Assembly: GCA_009746045.1 (NCBI GenBank)
Contig: RPFO01000253.1
Span: 5,358,145-5,420,144, forward strand
Origin: Mesostigma viride
Lineage: Eukaryota; Streptophyta; Mesostigmatophyceae; Mesostigmatales; Mesostigmataceae
Reading direction: 5' to 3'
DNA: 62,000 nucleotides
Below the pieces are notes generated by a model. It had not been told where the DNA came from and made no database searches. It was given only the letters and a program-made list of their open reading frames with translations. A program made the translations under genes and the position numbers. This document shows, piece by piece, positions 1 through 10,838 of this stretch; the first letter of the stretch is position 1; each line of letters starts with the position of its first letter.

Positions 1-1847
1 TTTGCACTGAGCGCCATCTGGCATATTGAACTACGGAAACAAGCTTTGGCTCGGCCAATGTGTGGCTTTTAGCCAATAAAAATTGGGCTCGGCACGGCCA
101 CGTGTGGCGACCGGCGGGCGGGCTCGTCAAGAGTCAACTGAATTCCCTGGTCGCACAATTCTCCCTTCTAAACCTGTCACCTGTCACTGGCAGGCGGACT
201 TCGGAGTGAGTCCCGAGCGCAGGATCTTCAAGCATAGTACGGCGTGGCGCGGCGCTTACTAGCATCAGGCCACCAATGCACGCGAGTCACACTGGGCCAT
301 TGGTGACTAGCGGAAGCCACTAGTACTACCACCCAGTGCATACTAGGGAGACTTGCGGCGGAGAGCCGGCTGGAACTTCTGTTGACACGGCCAAGTGTGG
401 CGTCACTAGGTAGTAGCTTTGGATTCAGCACGATCATTATGTGGCGACCAGCATCCGCCAAGTAGCACAGCACCGCCACTTTGTGGCGTATTGGGAGCTG
501 CTCTTTGGGGGCAATATCGCCACAATTTGCTAAAACTGGCGCTACACCGCTACATTTGGCGAGCAAACACCACGAATCGAAATACTGAGTAACAGGCACA
601 CAACCAACTGAGGTAGAAACTTCCCAAACCCACTGAAAAATGTAAGTAACATGCACACTTTTGAAAACCCCAGGGGACTGTGCCAGGCACCCTTCAGCAG
701 CAATTACAGCCACGGTGACGTCACTGACCCCTACCAAAACCAGAGAAATCAATCATCTTGCCCTTGATGAGGCTTCCAAATTTTGCTCCTCCCTAGAACC
801 CAATCCGGAACCCTGCCGCGGTACCCAAGTCACGCAGCCCTTTTTTGAAATCTAGCAGGTTGTCAAGCGCTCACAGCTGACAGGCCATCCGAACCCCACC
901 TGCCCAGGCCTCTGTGTGATGCTAGGCATGAGTACATTCACTGGGCAACCCACTCGCCCACCCGTGCCTCTATACGCCAGGCATGTGTTAACTGCACTGC
1001 GCTGCACTCGTCCTGCGGCCCCCATGCCTCTATATGATTTCTCAATAAGATACAATAGAAGGATAGGTCCAGCAACAGGAGGAGATAAGAGGACAGTAGG
1101 AGGATTATTCCTTGGAAAACTTGCAACCATTCGGCCCGCCCACTGCTCTTCATGTGAGGCATGCACACCTGCAGGCGGCTCCCAGGGCTCTGCCTGCCTG
1201 ACACCGCTTGCCTCTTCGTGTTGGGGCATGGCATCTGCCTCCAGTTGTGTTGACGCAGGCTCCACGTCCGCAGTTGTCAGCGTGCCATCGTGAGCAGGGG
1301 GAAGCGCCACTGTCTCAGCAGACAGATTGTAATAGGTTGTAGCAGACAGGGTCGTCACTGGCCCAAAACGGAACACGGAGAAACGTAAGAACTGGGGGAA
1401 GATGTGACCTTGGCCAACCGGACGATGGACATCGGAGACACTGGCATGTGAACACCAGCATGGAGTGTTGTACGTTACTAACTAAAATGTTTAAATGACA
1501 GAAATGCGTGTAACTCGGGTGCTTCAGGTAATTAATTCCGTACCCAATGGCACCATACCAGGATATAGGGAATACATCACTGACTGCACCATCACTTGGC
1601 CTAACTTTGCATTTGTCCTTCGCTGTATGCGTTGCACTGGTTGACCGCACCATCCCATGGCCAGACTTTGCTTATGCGCTGTGGTGTTAACGTTGCACTT
1701 TTTGGATGCAGCGCAATTAGAAAAAGCTCAATTGCATCAAGACATATAGCGGAGGAGGCCAGAGACAAATTGAACAAGTCCACCGAACGTCCTTGTACCA
1801 GCTATCTACTACAAATAATAATTAAACGGGAAGCACTCATACAGCAA
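1..1847. other. unassigned DNA, no gene recognised
   Basis: No reading frame here looks like a protein I recognise. Bases 100-600 repeat the word GTGGCG and its complement CGCCAC many times in both orientations, as subterminal repeats of DNA transposons often do, but I cannot find matching ends. Confidence 0.4.
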
Positions 1848-2225
1848 CTAACGAACCGCCTCGGGACCTTTCAGACCTTGCCGGTGTAAGCACGACCCCA
1901 ACGCACACGTACCTATGCCCAGCTGGCATTTGGTAGCGTCACCATCGCACCAGCAACTTTTCGAACATTTGCCTCCGATTCGACGGCATTGGCAGTCCGC
2001 GCCACATCGTGCACGCTTGGCGTTTGCATTTGCGTCAGCCTGCTTCCTAGCTTCTCGAGACTTGGTGTACCGCATGTCGGGCATTTCCCCATCCTTGCGG
2101 AGCTTTTGGACGCCTTGCACGAGCAGCTGCTGCCGGTTTAGAGGGCACGAGCACGGCATGCTGTGATGCCACCCACGAGTATGATAGTAGCCTCGACGTA
2201 AAAGGAGCAATCGATCAAAACTCAA
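1848..2225 (-). CDS. small cysteine-rich protein with a CXC-like motif, hypothetical
   Basis: A 125-aa frame. Its C-terminal half has nine cysteines at residues 74, 78, 80, 87, 91, 93, 100, 107 and 112, preceded by a lysine/arginine-rich stretch at 56-73. The core C-x-C-x6-C-x3-C-x-C-x6-C resembles the zinc-binding CXC (TSO1/tesmin-like) motif, also found at the N-terminus of some transposases such as KDZ elements. Only one such repeat is present and the first 50 residues look unlike a conserved domain. It could be an exon of a larger transposase or DNA-binding gene, or a decayed fragment. The start codon is uncertain. The call rests on the cysteine pattern alone. Confidence 0.35.
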   Translation of the reverse strand: MSFDRLLLLRRGYYHTRGWHHSMPCSCPLNRQQLLVQGVQKLRKDGEMPDMRYTKSREARKQADANANAKRARCGADCQCRRIGGKCSKSCWCDGDATKCQLGIGTCALGSCLHRQGLKGPEAVR

Positions 2226-2932
2226 AAGGACCCGGTGAGCTGTAGCGAGCCCGGTTGCGTATCATAGCATTTTTGCCCGAGACCTGATCACAAGGAAGCT
2301 CCTATTCGGCCTTCGGGCCAGGAATTGTGATAGGTGAAAGGAGAGGTTTAGAAAGGAGCTAAACACTACGTTAAGTACGTTTGCATGTTTCGGAGCTCCA
2401 AACCTGAGTGGATCCAGGGTAGATCCGATTCTTTGAGTGGCGACTGATATTCTCTTGTGTTAGTGCGAATTCTAAGACTTACAGAGAAGATTCTATCTCT
2501 TGGATCACCGAAATCTGTCAAATATCCTTAGATTCCGATCCGTGGGCTAAAAAAGTGGACAAGCCGCTTTCCTCACTGGACCCGAGTGCGGAAAGCATCA
2601 AAGCATCCGAAAGCAATTTGTCGCCACGCGGGCTGCTTTTCGCCCACGAGGGCCGGCGGCCCGAGTGGTGCTCCACTTGTAGAAGCTGTACAGACCTTTT
2701 TTTTTTTTCGTCGCCTCGCGGAAAGGCCTGGAACCTTGTAGAAGCTTTGTAAAAGTACAAGCTTGTAGAAGCTGTAACGTCGCGGGCGACCTTCTTTTTT
2801 TTTTCTCGTCGCCATAGAATTGAGAAATACGAGGATATCAAGGAGACAAACAGCGCAGGCCAGAAATAAGAGAATACGCCTCGGCAACGGAAAGACACGC
2901 CGCAAGGCCGCAGCAAGCCAATAACTTCACTC
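2226..2932. other. intergenic DNA with T-rich runs
   Basis: No gene recognised. Contains T runs near 2698-2709 and 2793-2803 and a short near-repeat of the words TTGTAGAAGCT and CTTTGTAGAAG between 2680 and 2780. Confidence 0.4.
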
Positions 2933-3334
2933 ATGGAAGTTAATGGGACGCAGCTCACCAGCCAAGACGTTTTGGATTTTATACAGCATGTCCGTAAGAA
3001 GATCATTCCAAAGCTGTATCTTTATCGGAATGTGCCGAACTCGTCGTTTCGTTGGAACGACATTGAACATATGCTGGAGGGAATGCCCGGCATGGTGCGT
3101 AAAAAAGGACGTGCCACTGGCCATATTATATTTAAGCATACATGGTCTCAATTCAACTTCAATATAGTGAATCGTGGTCAAGCTAACAAAATGAAGGCCG
3201 ACGGCATGAAAAATTTTTTTGAGCACATCCAACAATTCCTGCATTTTTGGATGGATAGGTTCGGGAGTTCCTCCGGCTCTTGGGAACTTGAAGAGGCCAA
3301 ATGGGAAGATAACAACCGTCGCACGGGAGCCTGA
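2933..3334 (+). CDS. hypothetical protein, 133 aa
   Basis: A 133-aa frame starting with ATG. The composition is protein-like: mixed polar and aromatic residues and amphipathic stretches around residues 12-30 and 85-110, with no low-complexity run. I recognise no domain, signal peptide or membrane segment. A TATA-like or splice context cannot be judged. An A17 run follows at about 3523-3541, so a retroposed or transposon-derived sequence is possible. It may equally be a chance frame. Confidence 0.3.
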   Translation: MEVNGTQLTSQDVLDFIQHVRKKIIPKLYLYRNVPNSSFRWNDIEHMLEGMPGMVRKKGRATGHIIFKHTWSQFNFNIVNRGQANKMKADGMKNFFEHIQQFLHFWMDRFGSSSGSWELEEAKWEDNNRRTGA

Positions 3335-3779
3335 GGCGCACCCAAGAGGTGGACACGGAGTCGGCCCCGTTGGTTGCCGGCTACGGGGAAGGTCAGCCTG
3401 GACATGGTGTCCTCATCTGCTTTTGACTTAAGCGCGTGGCGCAGCTTTCGGCATGTCCGCTCAGGCCGCCGTGCAACAGCCGACGTGGGCCGAGCAGTTG
3501 CTGCTGAATGCGCATCAGTGGCTAAAAAAAAAAAAAAAAAATGGCAGCTTATGGCTAACGGGAGGGCTTGGGCTTATCTTCATCATGAGCATGCCCCGCT
3601 TGGGCTTGACCCCGTTGCCTTCATCAGGTCCATTTGGCGGGAGTTAGACGTGATAGCGTCACCTTAATTGAACAATATGGCAAAGTTGTCTGCTATCACG
3701 GAAACGTGTTCGAGGTAACTTCCATTTGAAGCCTGGGCGGCAAAGGATGGCCGGACTACCCAATCCTCATCCCAACTTT

Positions 3780-4330
3780 TATGAGCTTAAGGGAACGGGG
3801 CACCCGGGACTTTTTTCGCGCCAAAAAAGTCGCGCCAGTACCGGCGATACCTCTGGACCATGAAATTGTGGTGCACAATGCGCCCACCTCGTGCGGAGGT
3901 GGCCATGGCGACGTGCGTTCCGTAAGAATTTGCCGAATCGAGCTTCGACAGGCGAAAAAATTATCCCGGTGGTTGCAAACGATGTTCTAGTAGATGTTTC
4001 ACAGCCAAATATGCACTGTTTGAAAAGTCCCTGCCTTTCTTGATGCAGATTTTGCACAGGGGTGTAAGCCGAAAATCTGGCCGCGAGAAATAATTTAGAA
4101 TGTGTGCCTGCGACGGTAGAATTTAATCACAATAAAATATTACGGCAAATTTAAGTTGTAACCATGTGTTATTAAGGGGACGGTCCCGGCGCGAATATTT
4201 TGGCGCCGAAAAATTCGCGGTACCCGTCCGTACCGTGAAAAAGTGGTGCACGGGGCGCGCACCCCTACCGGAGCTGGCCATGGCGACGTGCTTTCAGGCA
4301 GAGTAGAAAAAGATAGCTCGCGGAATGCAG
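3780..4330. repeat. two diverged copies of a ~130-bp repeat
   Basis: Bases about 3798-3925 and 4186-4295 share the same order of words: a cccgg start, gcgcc/ttttt blocks, a tacc-g stretch, gtggtgcac, gcgc-acc and GGCCATGGCGACGTGC. They are direct repeats with considerable divergence. No coding potential is visible in common, so this is an ancient duplicated element of unknown type. Confidence 0.5.
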
Positions 4331-6096
4331 AGAAACTGAGCGAATCTTAAAGACGATGAGTAAATGATACTACTTCGTAGCGGAGTTCGCGTTTTTTGCA
4401 GTGTCGATGATTTTATTGATGACCATCGCCACGGGGGTCCAATCTGATGTTTTCGTCGAGAGGAATAAATTAGAATGCACGCTGGCGGCGGTGATTGTCA
4501 GGTTTTATGGGCTTTACCTAGCGTCAAGGATGCGTTTAAATCGTTATTGGTAAAGCTTTAAAAAATTTGCTGGGTTTCGGCAAGATTTCCGTCATGATCG
4601 GTAAGACACTCTCCAGGCTCGCGGGATGCGCGTCTTATTATTCCATGGAAGGTTGTTCTTTCTTGCGCCGCTGGGCGAAGGACAATTCCGGTAATGGTAC
4701 GATCGTGTGATCAACGTGACCCTATGAATGTTTCGCTTCCTTTATGGGTTATCAACGCAAGTTTTCGGCTTCTTTCCGTGCAGTTCGCGCCAGGTATAAT
4801 GCCATTCCGTGCTGCGCATCGCCAGATTCCTGGCACCTTTCAGTGGTTTTTATGTACGTTGCATGGCTGGGATGTATCAAAGCGTGACCGTGGCATATCG
4901 TCAAGTTGTCAGGGATTTGCTGAGTGGTTTCTTGGAAGGAGATTGCTAACAGCACTCAGTTTTGTGTGAATATTGACGCGGCCTTTCTTAGCAGAGGCTT
5001 CATTGTGGTTAGAGGCTCACAAGCTTGAGTTTGTTTCTTGGCAAACAATTGCGCTGGAAAGAAAGGTGGCAGTGGTTTTTCTGAGGGGCATACTGCATGG
5101 GTGGAACTGCACGTAGGTAGGGGTTATCGTTGTCTTGTTGGCCTTTCTCCCACTAAAATGGGAGAGCCCTAATTCATATGCTAGCAAGGCAAGGTAACCA
5201 TGGTAAGAAGCCTTGGCAAGCAGCATGTATGATAATTCTGCTTTCTCTGTGGACTGTCTGTTGTTACCCTTGTTGGGCAATTAGTGGATATGGCTTTCTA
5301 GGGTGTGTTTGAGCTTGGTTTTGGGATGATGCCCACACCATAAACCTGGAATATGCTTTAGAAGTGTTGGCTAGGCATGTTGAGCTACCTGCCTCATTGT
5401 TGTGCACACACGCAACAGGTTGCCCGTGTCGAGGTAAGGCAAGGGCACATGACGTGCCCAGCCACCTCCTTGTACATTGTGGTCGAATTGGGCATGGTCA
5501 GGAGCCTTTTGGATGGCATAGGAAGTGTTAGTGTGCCTTAATACTCACTAATGCCTTCCTTAGCGTCTGCACAGGTGGCCAACTGCCAAAATTAATAACT
5601 GCTACAGCTGAGCTCAGAATGCCACCAAACTTTGACAGTGCCTTCTATGGTCATGACAGAATTTGACTTGTGCTTTTCAGGCCTAATTGATGTGTTATGA
5701 GTGTGTATGGGGACGCCCCGCCTTAAAAAGCGTATTTTTGGCCCAAAAATTAATAACTCAAAGGGATGTGCTGATTTTGTTGATCCAATTAGGTAGAAAC
5801 GATGTCCCATGACATTTTTATATGGGTTGTGCTTTTTTCTTGCAACTGGTTCTCCCACTGTTCTGGGCAAGATGTGCCCCGGACAGCATTTTTTTCTATT
5901 TTTAGCTCATAGCCGGTGTATGGCTGGGGGTAGTACCCCCAACAAGTGGTGGTATGCATGCCCAAACATCATGTTTATGGTCCCCAAACATCATTCAGTG
6001 GTTATCAGTTGCATTTCTGTAGTTATTAGGGGGGGTAAGTTTTGATATATTTCTATGGGACCCTCCCCTTAATTGGTCCACCAGAACTTTTTTTGG
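4331..6096. other. unassigned DNA, no gene recognised
   Basis: Short frames only, none with a recognisable domain. No terminal repeats found. The right boundary is the abrupt start of LINE sequence near 6097. Confidence 0.4.
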
Positions 6097-6338
6097 TTTC
6101 ATTCTGACGATCCTGACCTACGGCGCCGAGACGTGGACACTGACGCAGGAGCTGGAGCAACGACTCGACGGCACCGTCACCAAGATGCTGCCTAAGGCCC
6201 TTAACATCCCCTTTGGTTTGCACATTAGTAATGAGGATTTGTGCGCTGATTTGCCCTATGTTTCCCACATTATTAGGCACAGGCGCCTGGGCCTAGCCGG
6301 GCACCTGGCCCGCACAGATCAGGTAGACACATTAATCA
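6097..6338 (+). mobile_element. LINE fragment, RT C-terminal region
   Basis: Near-identical to 8786-9020 of the longer LINE copy. It encodes the thumb/connector block with the TYGAETWT motif followed by the RHRRLGLAGHLAR block. It breaks off in a TTAA-rich run at 6332-6352, where an inverted LINE 3' end begins. Confidence 0.85.
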
Positions 6339-6627
6339 ATTAATTAATTAATAGACACGTGACTGCGTCACGTGAGCATAAGTCCTCAGTGGGAGGGGAA
6401 CATGGGATGGAATGGATGGTATAAGCTATCTAGGTCCTAGTTACAGGGGTGTGGGCACCGCGGCCCGAATCGCTATGAATGCCATACTTGGTCACACGCG
6501 GAGCCCCCACAGGCTTGGGGGTGGTCTCCTTCATCACTACTTGCCATCTATCCTTGCGCACCATCTGCCTCCATATTACAGACAAACCAGGAGGTTGCCC
6601 GGGGGTGAGCCCGCCACGTCTAGTGTA
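6339..6627 (-). mobile_element. LINE 3' end, inverted
   Basis: Reverse complement of the LINE 3' region seen at 9160-9440, including the terminal hairpin (6356-6374) and the TTAA tail. Together with the plus-strand copy at 6768-7054 it forms inverted arms of about 287 bp separated by about 140 bp. Confidence 0.85.
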
Positions 6628-7054
6628 GACACATAAGATAGACTAGCTGGCACCAAGCCCGCCCAGCCTGGGCGATATGTCCTCACCTGGCGTGCCCCAG
6701 GCCGCGCGCGGCAGGGCCGCCACCCGTGGACTTTTCGTGATAGACTCGGCATGGACATGTGCTACACTAGACGTGACGGGCTCACACCCAGGCAGCCTCC
6801 TGGTTTGTCTGTAATATGGAGGTAGATGGTACGCAAGGATAGATGGCACGTAGTGATGAAGGAGGCCACCCCCAAGCCTGTGGGGGCTCCGCGTGTGACC
6901 GCGTACGGCATTCATAGCGATTCGGGCCGCGGTGCCCACACCCCTGTAACTAGGACCTAGATAGCTTACACCATCCATTCCATCCCATGTTCCCCTCCCA
7001 CTGAGGACTTATGCTCACGTGACGCAGTCACGTGTCTATTAATTAATCAATTAA
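6624..7054 (+). mobile_element. LINE 3' fragment
   Basis: Plus-strand copy of the LINE 3' region, starting at the 'tagacacat.agatagactagc' block and ending with the hairpin (7016-7034) and a TTAA-type tail. It fuses to the inverted copy at about 6625 with a few bases of shared sequence. Confidence 0.85.
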
Positions 7055-7389
7055 TTGGAGAAGAAAAGTCACTCCCTAGTGTGCTCTATAACCAGATTAA
7101 TTAATTAACTAATAGACACGTGACTGCGTCGGGAAATTTCGACAATCGAATAAGGAAAATTCGATAATCGAATAGGAAAGTTCGATGGTCGTATAGGCAA
7201 CTTCGATAATCGAATAGGCAACTTCGATAATCCAATAGCCAATTCGATGACCCGACTAGTATCGACCTTAGCCTTGCCGGCACAAGCAAAACTTTTAGTC
7301 ATAAACATCGATTCCTACGGAATCGACACTAAGCGCTTAGTATCGACTCCCAAGGAATCCATGTTTATAACTCTGTCATCAAACAGTAC
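7055..7389. repeat. spacer with ~21-bp AT-rich tandem repeats
   Basis: Bases 7131-7255 hold about six imperfect copies of a 21-bp unit with core TTCGATAATCGAATAGG, itself partly palindromic (TTCGA-TCGAA). A short inverted LINE tail fragment (TTAA run plus 'agacacgtgactgcgtc') precedes it at 7102-7130. No gene is seen. Confidence 0.6.
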
Positions 7390-7868
7390 ATCCCCTTTGG
7401 TTTGCACATTAGTAATGAGGATTTGTACGCTGATTTGCCCTATGTTTCCCACATTATTAGGCACAGGCGCCTGGGCCTAGCCGGGCACCTGGCCCGCACA
7501 GATCAGGTAGACACATCAGATAGACTAGCTGGCACCAAGCCCGCCCAGCCTGGGCGATATGTCCTCACCTGGCGTGCCCCCGGCCGCGCGCGGCAGGGCC
7601 GCCACCCGTGGACTTTTCGTGATAGACTCGGCATGGACATGTGCTACACTAGACGTGACGGGCTCACCCCCGGGCCGCCTCCAGGTTTGTCTGTAATATG
7701 GAGGTGCAGATGGTGCGCAAGGATAGATGGCAAGTAGTGATGAAGGAGACCACCCCCAAGCCTGTGGGGGCTCCGCGTGTGACCAATTATGGCATTCATG
7801 TCGATTCGGGCCGCGGTGCCCACACCCCTGTAACTAGGACCTAGATAGCTTATACCATCCATTCCATG
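7390..7868 (+). mobile_element. LINE fragment, RT C-terminal region and 3' UTR
   Basis: Matches 8893-9370 of the longer copy from the IPFGLHISNED block to the 3' UTR, but lacks the hairpin and tail. The next LINE copy starts immediately at its truncated end. Confidence 0.85.
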
Positions 7869-7869
7869 C

Positions 7870-9345
7870 CCACTGCACTACAGAGGAGTGTGCATCCAGA
7901 GCGCCGCACTTAAGTTGTTCATGCGCATGATCCTCAACCGCCTTCGTTCTGCTCTCGACTGTCACCTTGGGGAAAGTCAAATGGGCTTCCGTCCTGGGCG
8001 CAACACCGTCATGGCCATCTTCGTCGCGCGTCGCCTCTTCGAGGAAATCGCTCTCCTGCAACCTGGTGAGTTTCCCGCAATCTTGATCTTCGTCGACTTC
8101 ATCAAGGCTTTTGATTCTGTCCTCTGGGACGCTCTATGGGCTGTACTTGCTCGCGCTCGCGTCCCCACTCCCCTGATTACCGTCATCCGCACGCTGTATG
8201 AGGGGTCGACCACTTCGGTGCGCACTCAACACGGCATTACCCCACCATGCCCACTGCAGACCGGCGTCTGGCAGGGTTGCGTCCTGTCGCCGTACCTGTT
8301 TATTATTGTAGTGGATTATGTTATGCGCCAGGCACGTGCTCGCTTTGCTAGCATTGCAGGCCGTGCCCCTGGCCTAGCGATCACGAACGAGCTTGGGGAA
8401 GGGGGGCCGACTAACAAGCAGAATTGACTAGCTGACCTCATTTATGCCGACGACATCACGCTCATCGAGAAGCCGGAGTCTGCCCAACTTTGGCTGGACT
8501 GCCTGGCGCTCGAGGCTCGGGCGGTTGGTCTAGAAATCAGCCCCAAAACGGAGGCCCTGGCCCTCGGCATGGCAGGGCCCCCACCCACACTCCGCCTCTT
8601 AGACGATGCCGAGGTCAACTACCCTCCTTCAGGCCGCTTCAAGCTGCTCGGCAGTTGGCTTCCCGACTGCGAGGACGACATGACGACACGGATTGGCATG
8701 GCGTGGGCGCACCTCCATGACCACCGCCGCTGGTGGAGCAACCCCGCCCTACCCCGGATCGTCAAGCGTGACCTCTTCAAGGTCGTCATTCTGACGATCC
8801 TGACCTACGGCGCCGAGACGTGGACACTGACGCAGGAGCTGGAGCAACGACTCGACGGCGCCGTCACCAAGATGCTGCGCCAGGCCCTTAACATCCCCTT
8901 TGGTTTGCACATTAGTAATGAGGATTTGTACGCTGATTTGCCCTATGTTTCCCACATTATTAGGCACAGGCGCCTGGGCCTAGCCGGGCACCTGGCCCGC
9001 ACAGATCAGGTAGATACATCAGATAGACTAGCTGGCACCAAGCCCGCCCAGCCTGGGCGATATGTCCTCACCTGGCGTGCCCCCGGCCGCGCGCGGCAGG
9101 GCCGCCACCCGTGGACTTTTCGTGATAGACTTGGCATGGACATGTGCTACACTAGACGTGACGGGCTCACCCCCGGGCAGCCTCCTGGTTTGTCTGTAAT
9201 ATGGAGGCAGATGGTGCGCAAGGATAGATGGCAAGTAGTGATGAAGGAGACCACCCCCAAGCCTGTGGGGGCTCCGCGTGTGACCAATTATGGCATTCAT
9301 AGCGATTCGGGCCGCGGTGCCCACACCCCTGTAACTAGGACCTAG
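7870..9345 (+). CDS. LINE reverse transcriptase (partial), one in-frame UGA before the YADD motif
   Basis: About 490 codons of non-LTR reverse transcriptase (RVT_1 family), which copies LINE RNA at a nicked target. In order: the YRGVCIQSAALK block near 7879, the GFRPGRNT block, the first catalytic Asp in VDFIKAFDSV near 8091-8120, the GVWQGCVLSPYLF block near 8264-8303, YADD at 8446-8457, and the C-terminal TYGAETWT and RHRRLGLAGHLAR blocks. The frame is open from 7870 to 9345 except for one TGA at 8425-8427, followed directly by CTAG. The 5' part of the protein (endonuclease, RT start) is missing by truncation. The single stop could be an inherited mutation or a readthrough site. The RT identity is secure. 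Confidence 0.85.
8425..8431 (+). promoter_or_regulatory. candidate stop-codon readthrough site (UGA CUAG) in LINE RT
   Basis: In-frame TGA followed by CTAG, the only stop in the RT frame. The same heptamer in the same position recurs at 9617-9623 in the second copy and at the gag/pol junctions of elements C and D. UGA-CUA(G) is an established leaky stop context in viral and animal mRNAs. Readthrough here is inferred. Confidence 0.5.
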
Positions 9346-9400
9346 ATAGCTTATACCATCCATTCCATCCCATGTTCCCCTCCCACTGAGGACTTATGCT

Positions 9401-9419
9401 CACGTGACGCAGTCACGTG
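9401..9419 (+). other. LINE 3' terminal hairpin
   Basis: CACGTGACGCAGTCACGTG: an exact 8-bp stem with a 3-nt loop placed 3 nt before the (TTAA)n tail. It is repeated at 6356-6374 (inverted), 7016-7034, 19546-19564 and, with a changed loop base (GGA), near 19632-19650. Conserved 3' hairpins of stringent LINEs are recognised by their own RT; that role is inferred. Confidence 0.65.
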
Positions 9420-9439
9420 TCTATTAATTAATTAATTAA

Positions 9440-10380
9440 TGCCCACTGCAGACCGGCGTCTGGCAGGGTTGCGTCCTGTCGCCGTACCTGTTTATTATTG
9501 TAGTGGATTATGTTATGCGCCAGGCACGTGCTCGCTTTGCTAGCATTGCAGGCCGTGCCCCTGGCCTAGCGATCACGAACGAGCTTGGGGAAGGGGGGCC
9601 GACTAACAAGCAGAATTGACTAGCTGACCTCATTTATGCCGACGACATCACGCTCATCGAGAAGCCGGAGTCTGCCCAACTTTGGCTGGACTGCCTGGCG
9701 CTCGAGGCTCGGGCGGTTGGTCTAGAAATCAGCCCCAAAACGGAGGCCCTGGCCCTCGGCATGGCAGGGCCCCCACCCACACTCCGCCTCTTAGACGATG
9801 CCGAGGTCAACTACCCTCCTTCAGGCCGCTTCAAGCTGCTCGGCAGTTGGCTTCCCGACTGCGAGGACGACATGACGACACGGATTGGCATGGCGTGGGC
9901 GCACCTCCATGACCACCGCCGCTGGTGGAGCAACCCCGCCCTACCCCGGATCGTCAAGCGTGACCTCTTCAAGGTCGTCATTCTGACGATCCTGACCTAC
10001 GGCGCCGAGACGTGGACACTGATGCAGGAGCTGGAGCAACGACTCGACGGCGCCGTCACCAAGATGCTGCGCAAGGCCCTTATTAACATCCCCTTTGGTT
10101 TGCACATTAGTAATGAGGATTTGTACGCTGATTTGCCCTATGTTTCCCACATTATTAGGCACAGGCGCCTGGGCCTAGCCGGGCACCTGGCCCGCACAGA
10201 TCAGGTAGATACATCGATCAGATAGACTAGCTGGCACCAAGCCCGCCCAGCCTGGGCGATATGTCCTCACCTGGCGTGCCCCCGGCCGCGCGCGGCAGGG
10301 CCGCCACCCGTGGACTTTTCGTGATAGACTTGGCATGGACATGTGCTACACTAGACGTGACGGGCTCACCCCCGGGCAGC
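9440..10380 (+). mobile_element. second LINE copy (5' part), split by element A
   Basis: Begins inside the RT domain at the PLQTGVWQGC block, directly after the TTAA tail of the previous copy, and is nearly identical to 8248-9180. It carries the same TGA-CTAG (9617-9623). A 3-bp insertion (TTA, near 10081) and a GAT insertion near 10216 distinguish it; the latter brings a stop. Element A interrupts it at 10380, and the remainder resumes at 19322. Confidence 0.88.
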
Positions 10381-10838
10381 AGTTGGATGGAGACTAGGCA
10401 CGACCAACAACTGCTGAAGCTGAGAGCGAATGATGATTGTATTAGTAATAATACAATGAGAGAGCAATGGAAGCTGAGGGCTCAGAATGGAACGTCTGGG
10501 CAAACTCGGGTGCTGCGGCACTCCCCAGTGCTACGACTATATGCCTATGGCGGTGCTACCTGCAGCACCTCACCAGTGGACAACTGTACACTGCAATGCC
10601 ATGCGACCACGTCACTAGCATCAACTACACTCGGCCCGTCCAGAACCGGATAACCCGGGTCTGGCGGGTCGAGCTAGAGTCTAGGCACAGTCTGGCACTA
10701 ACCGCACATCGGTCCACATGACACCTCAGTACCGTACACCCTGCCGTACTGTACTGAGGTGTCCCGCTCAGCCGCGGTAGGCAATACGCGGCGCGCAGGC
10801 CGGAAATCCGTGTGTCAGCCTAAGCATCTCATCTAACT
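10381..10838 (-). repeat. element A 3' LTR, 458 bp
   Basis: Direct repeat of 18401-19321 without its MITE. Ends are the imperfect inverted repeat AGTTGGATG/CATCTAACT. It differs from the other LTR at two bases that I can see (cgaccaac/cgacgaac and ctacgac/ctacgcc). Confidence 0.92.

Larger units (their letters stand above)
7868..9440 (+). mobile_element. LINE copy, 5'-truncated, with RT, 3' hairpin and (TTAA)n tail
   Basis: The longest LINE copy here. It starts within the RT domain and ends in a 3' UTR, a perfect 8-bp stem hairpin (9401-9419) and a (TTAA)n tail (9423-9440). 5' truncation is the normal outcome of target-primed reverse transcription. The endonuclease end of the same type of element is seen separately at 19.8-20.6 kb. 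The C-terminal RT region (TYGAETWT, NEDLY, LPYVSHIIRHRRLGLAGH blocks) is of the endonuclease-RT type common in RTE-like and related LINEs; clade assignment is tentative. Confidence 0.9.

Noticed and set aside
8425-8427. UGA as selenocysteine in the LINE RT
   Set aside because: No reason for Sec at this position, no SECIS-like structure recognised, and the CUAG context points to readthrough.
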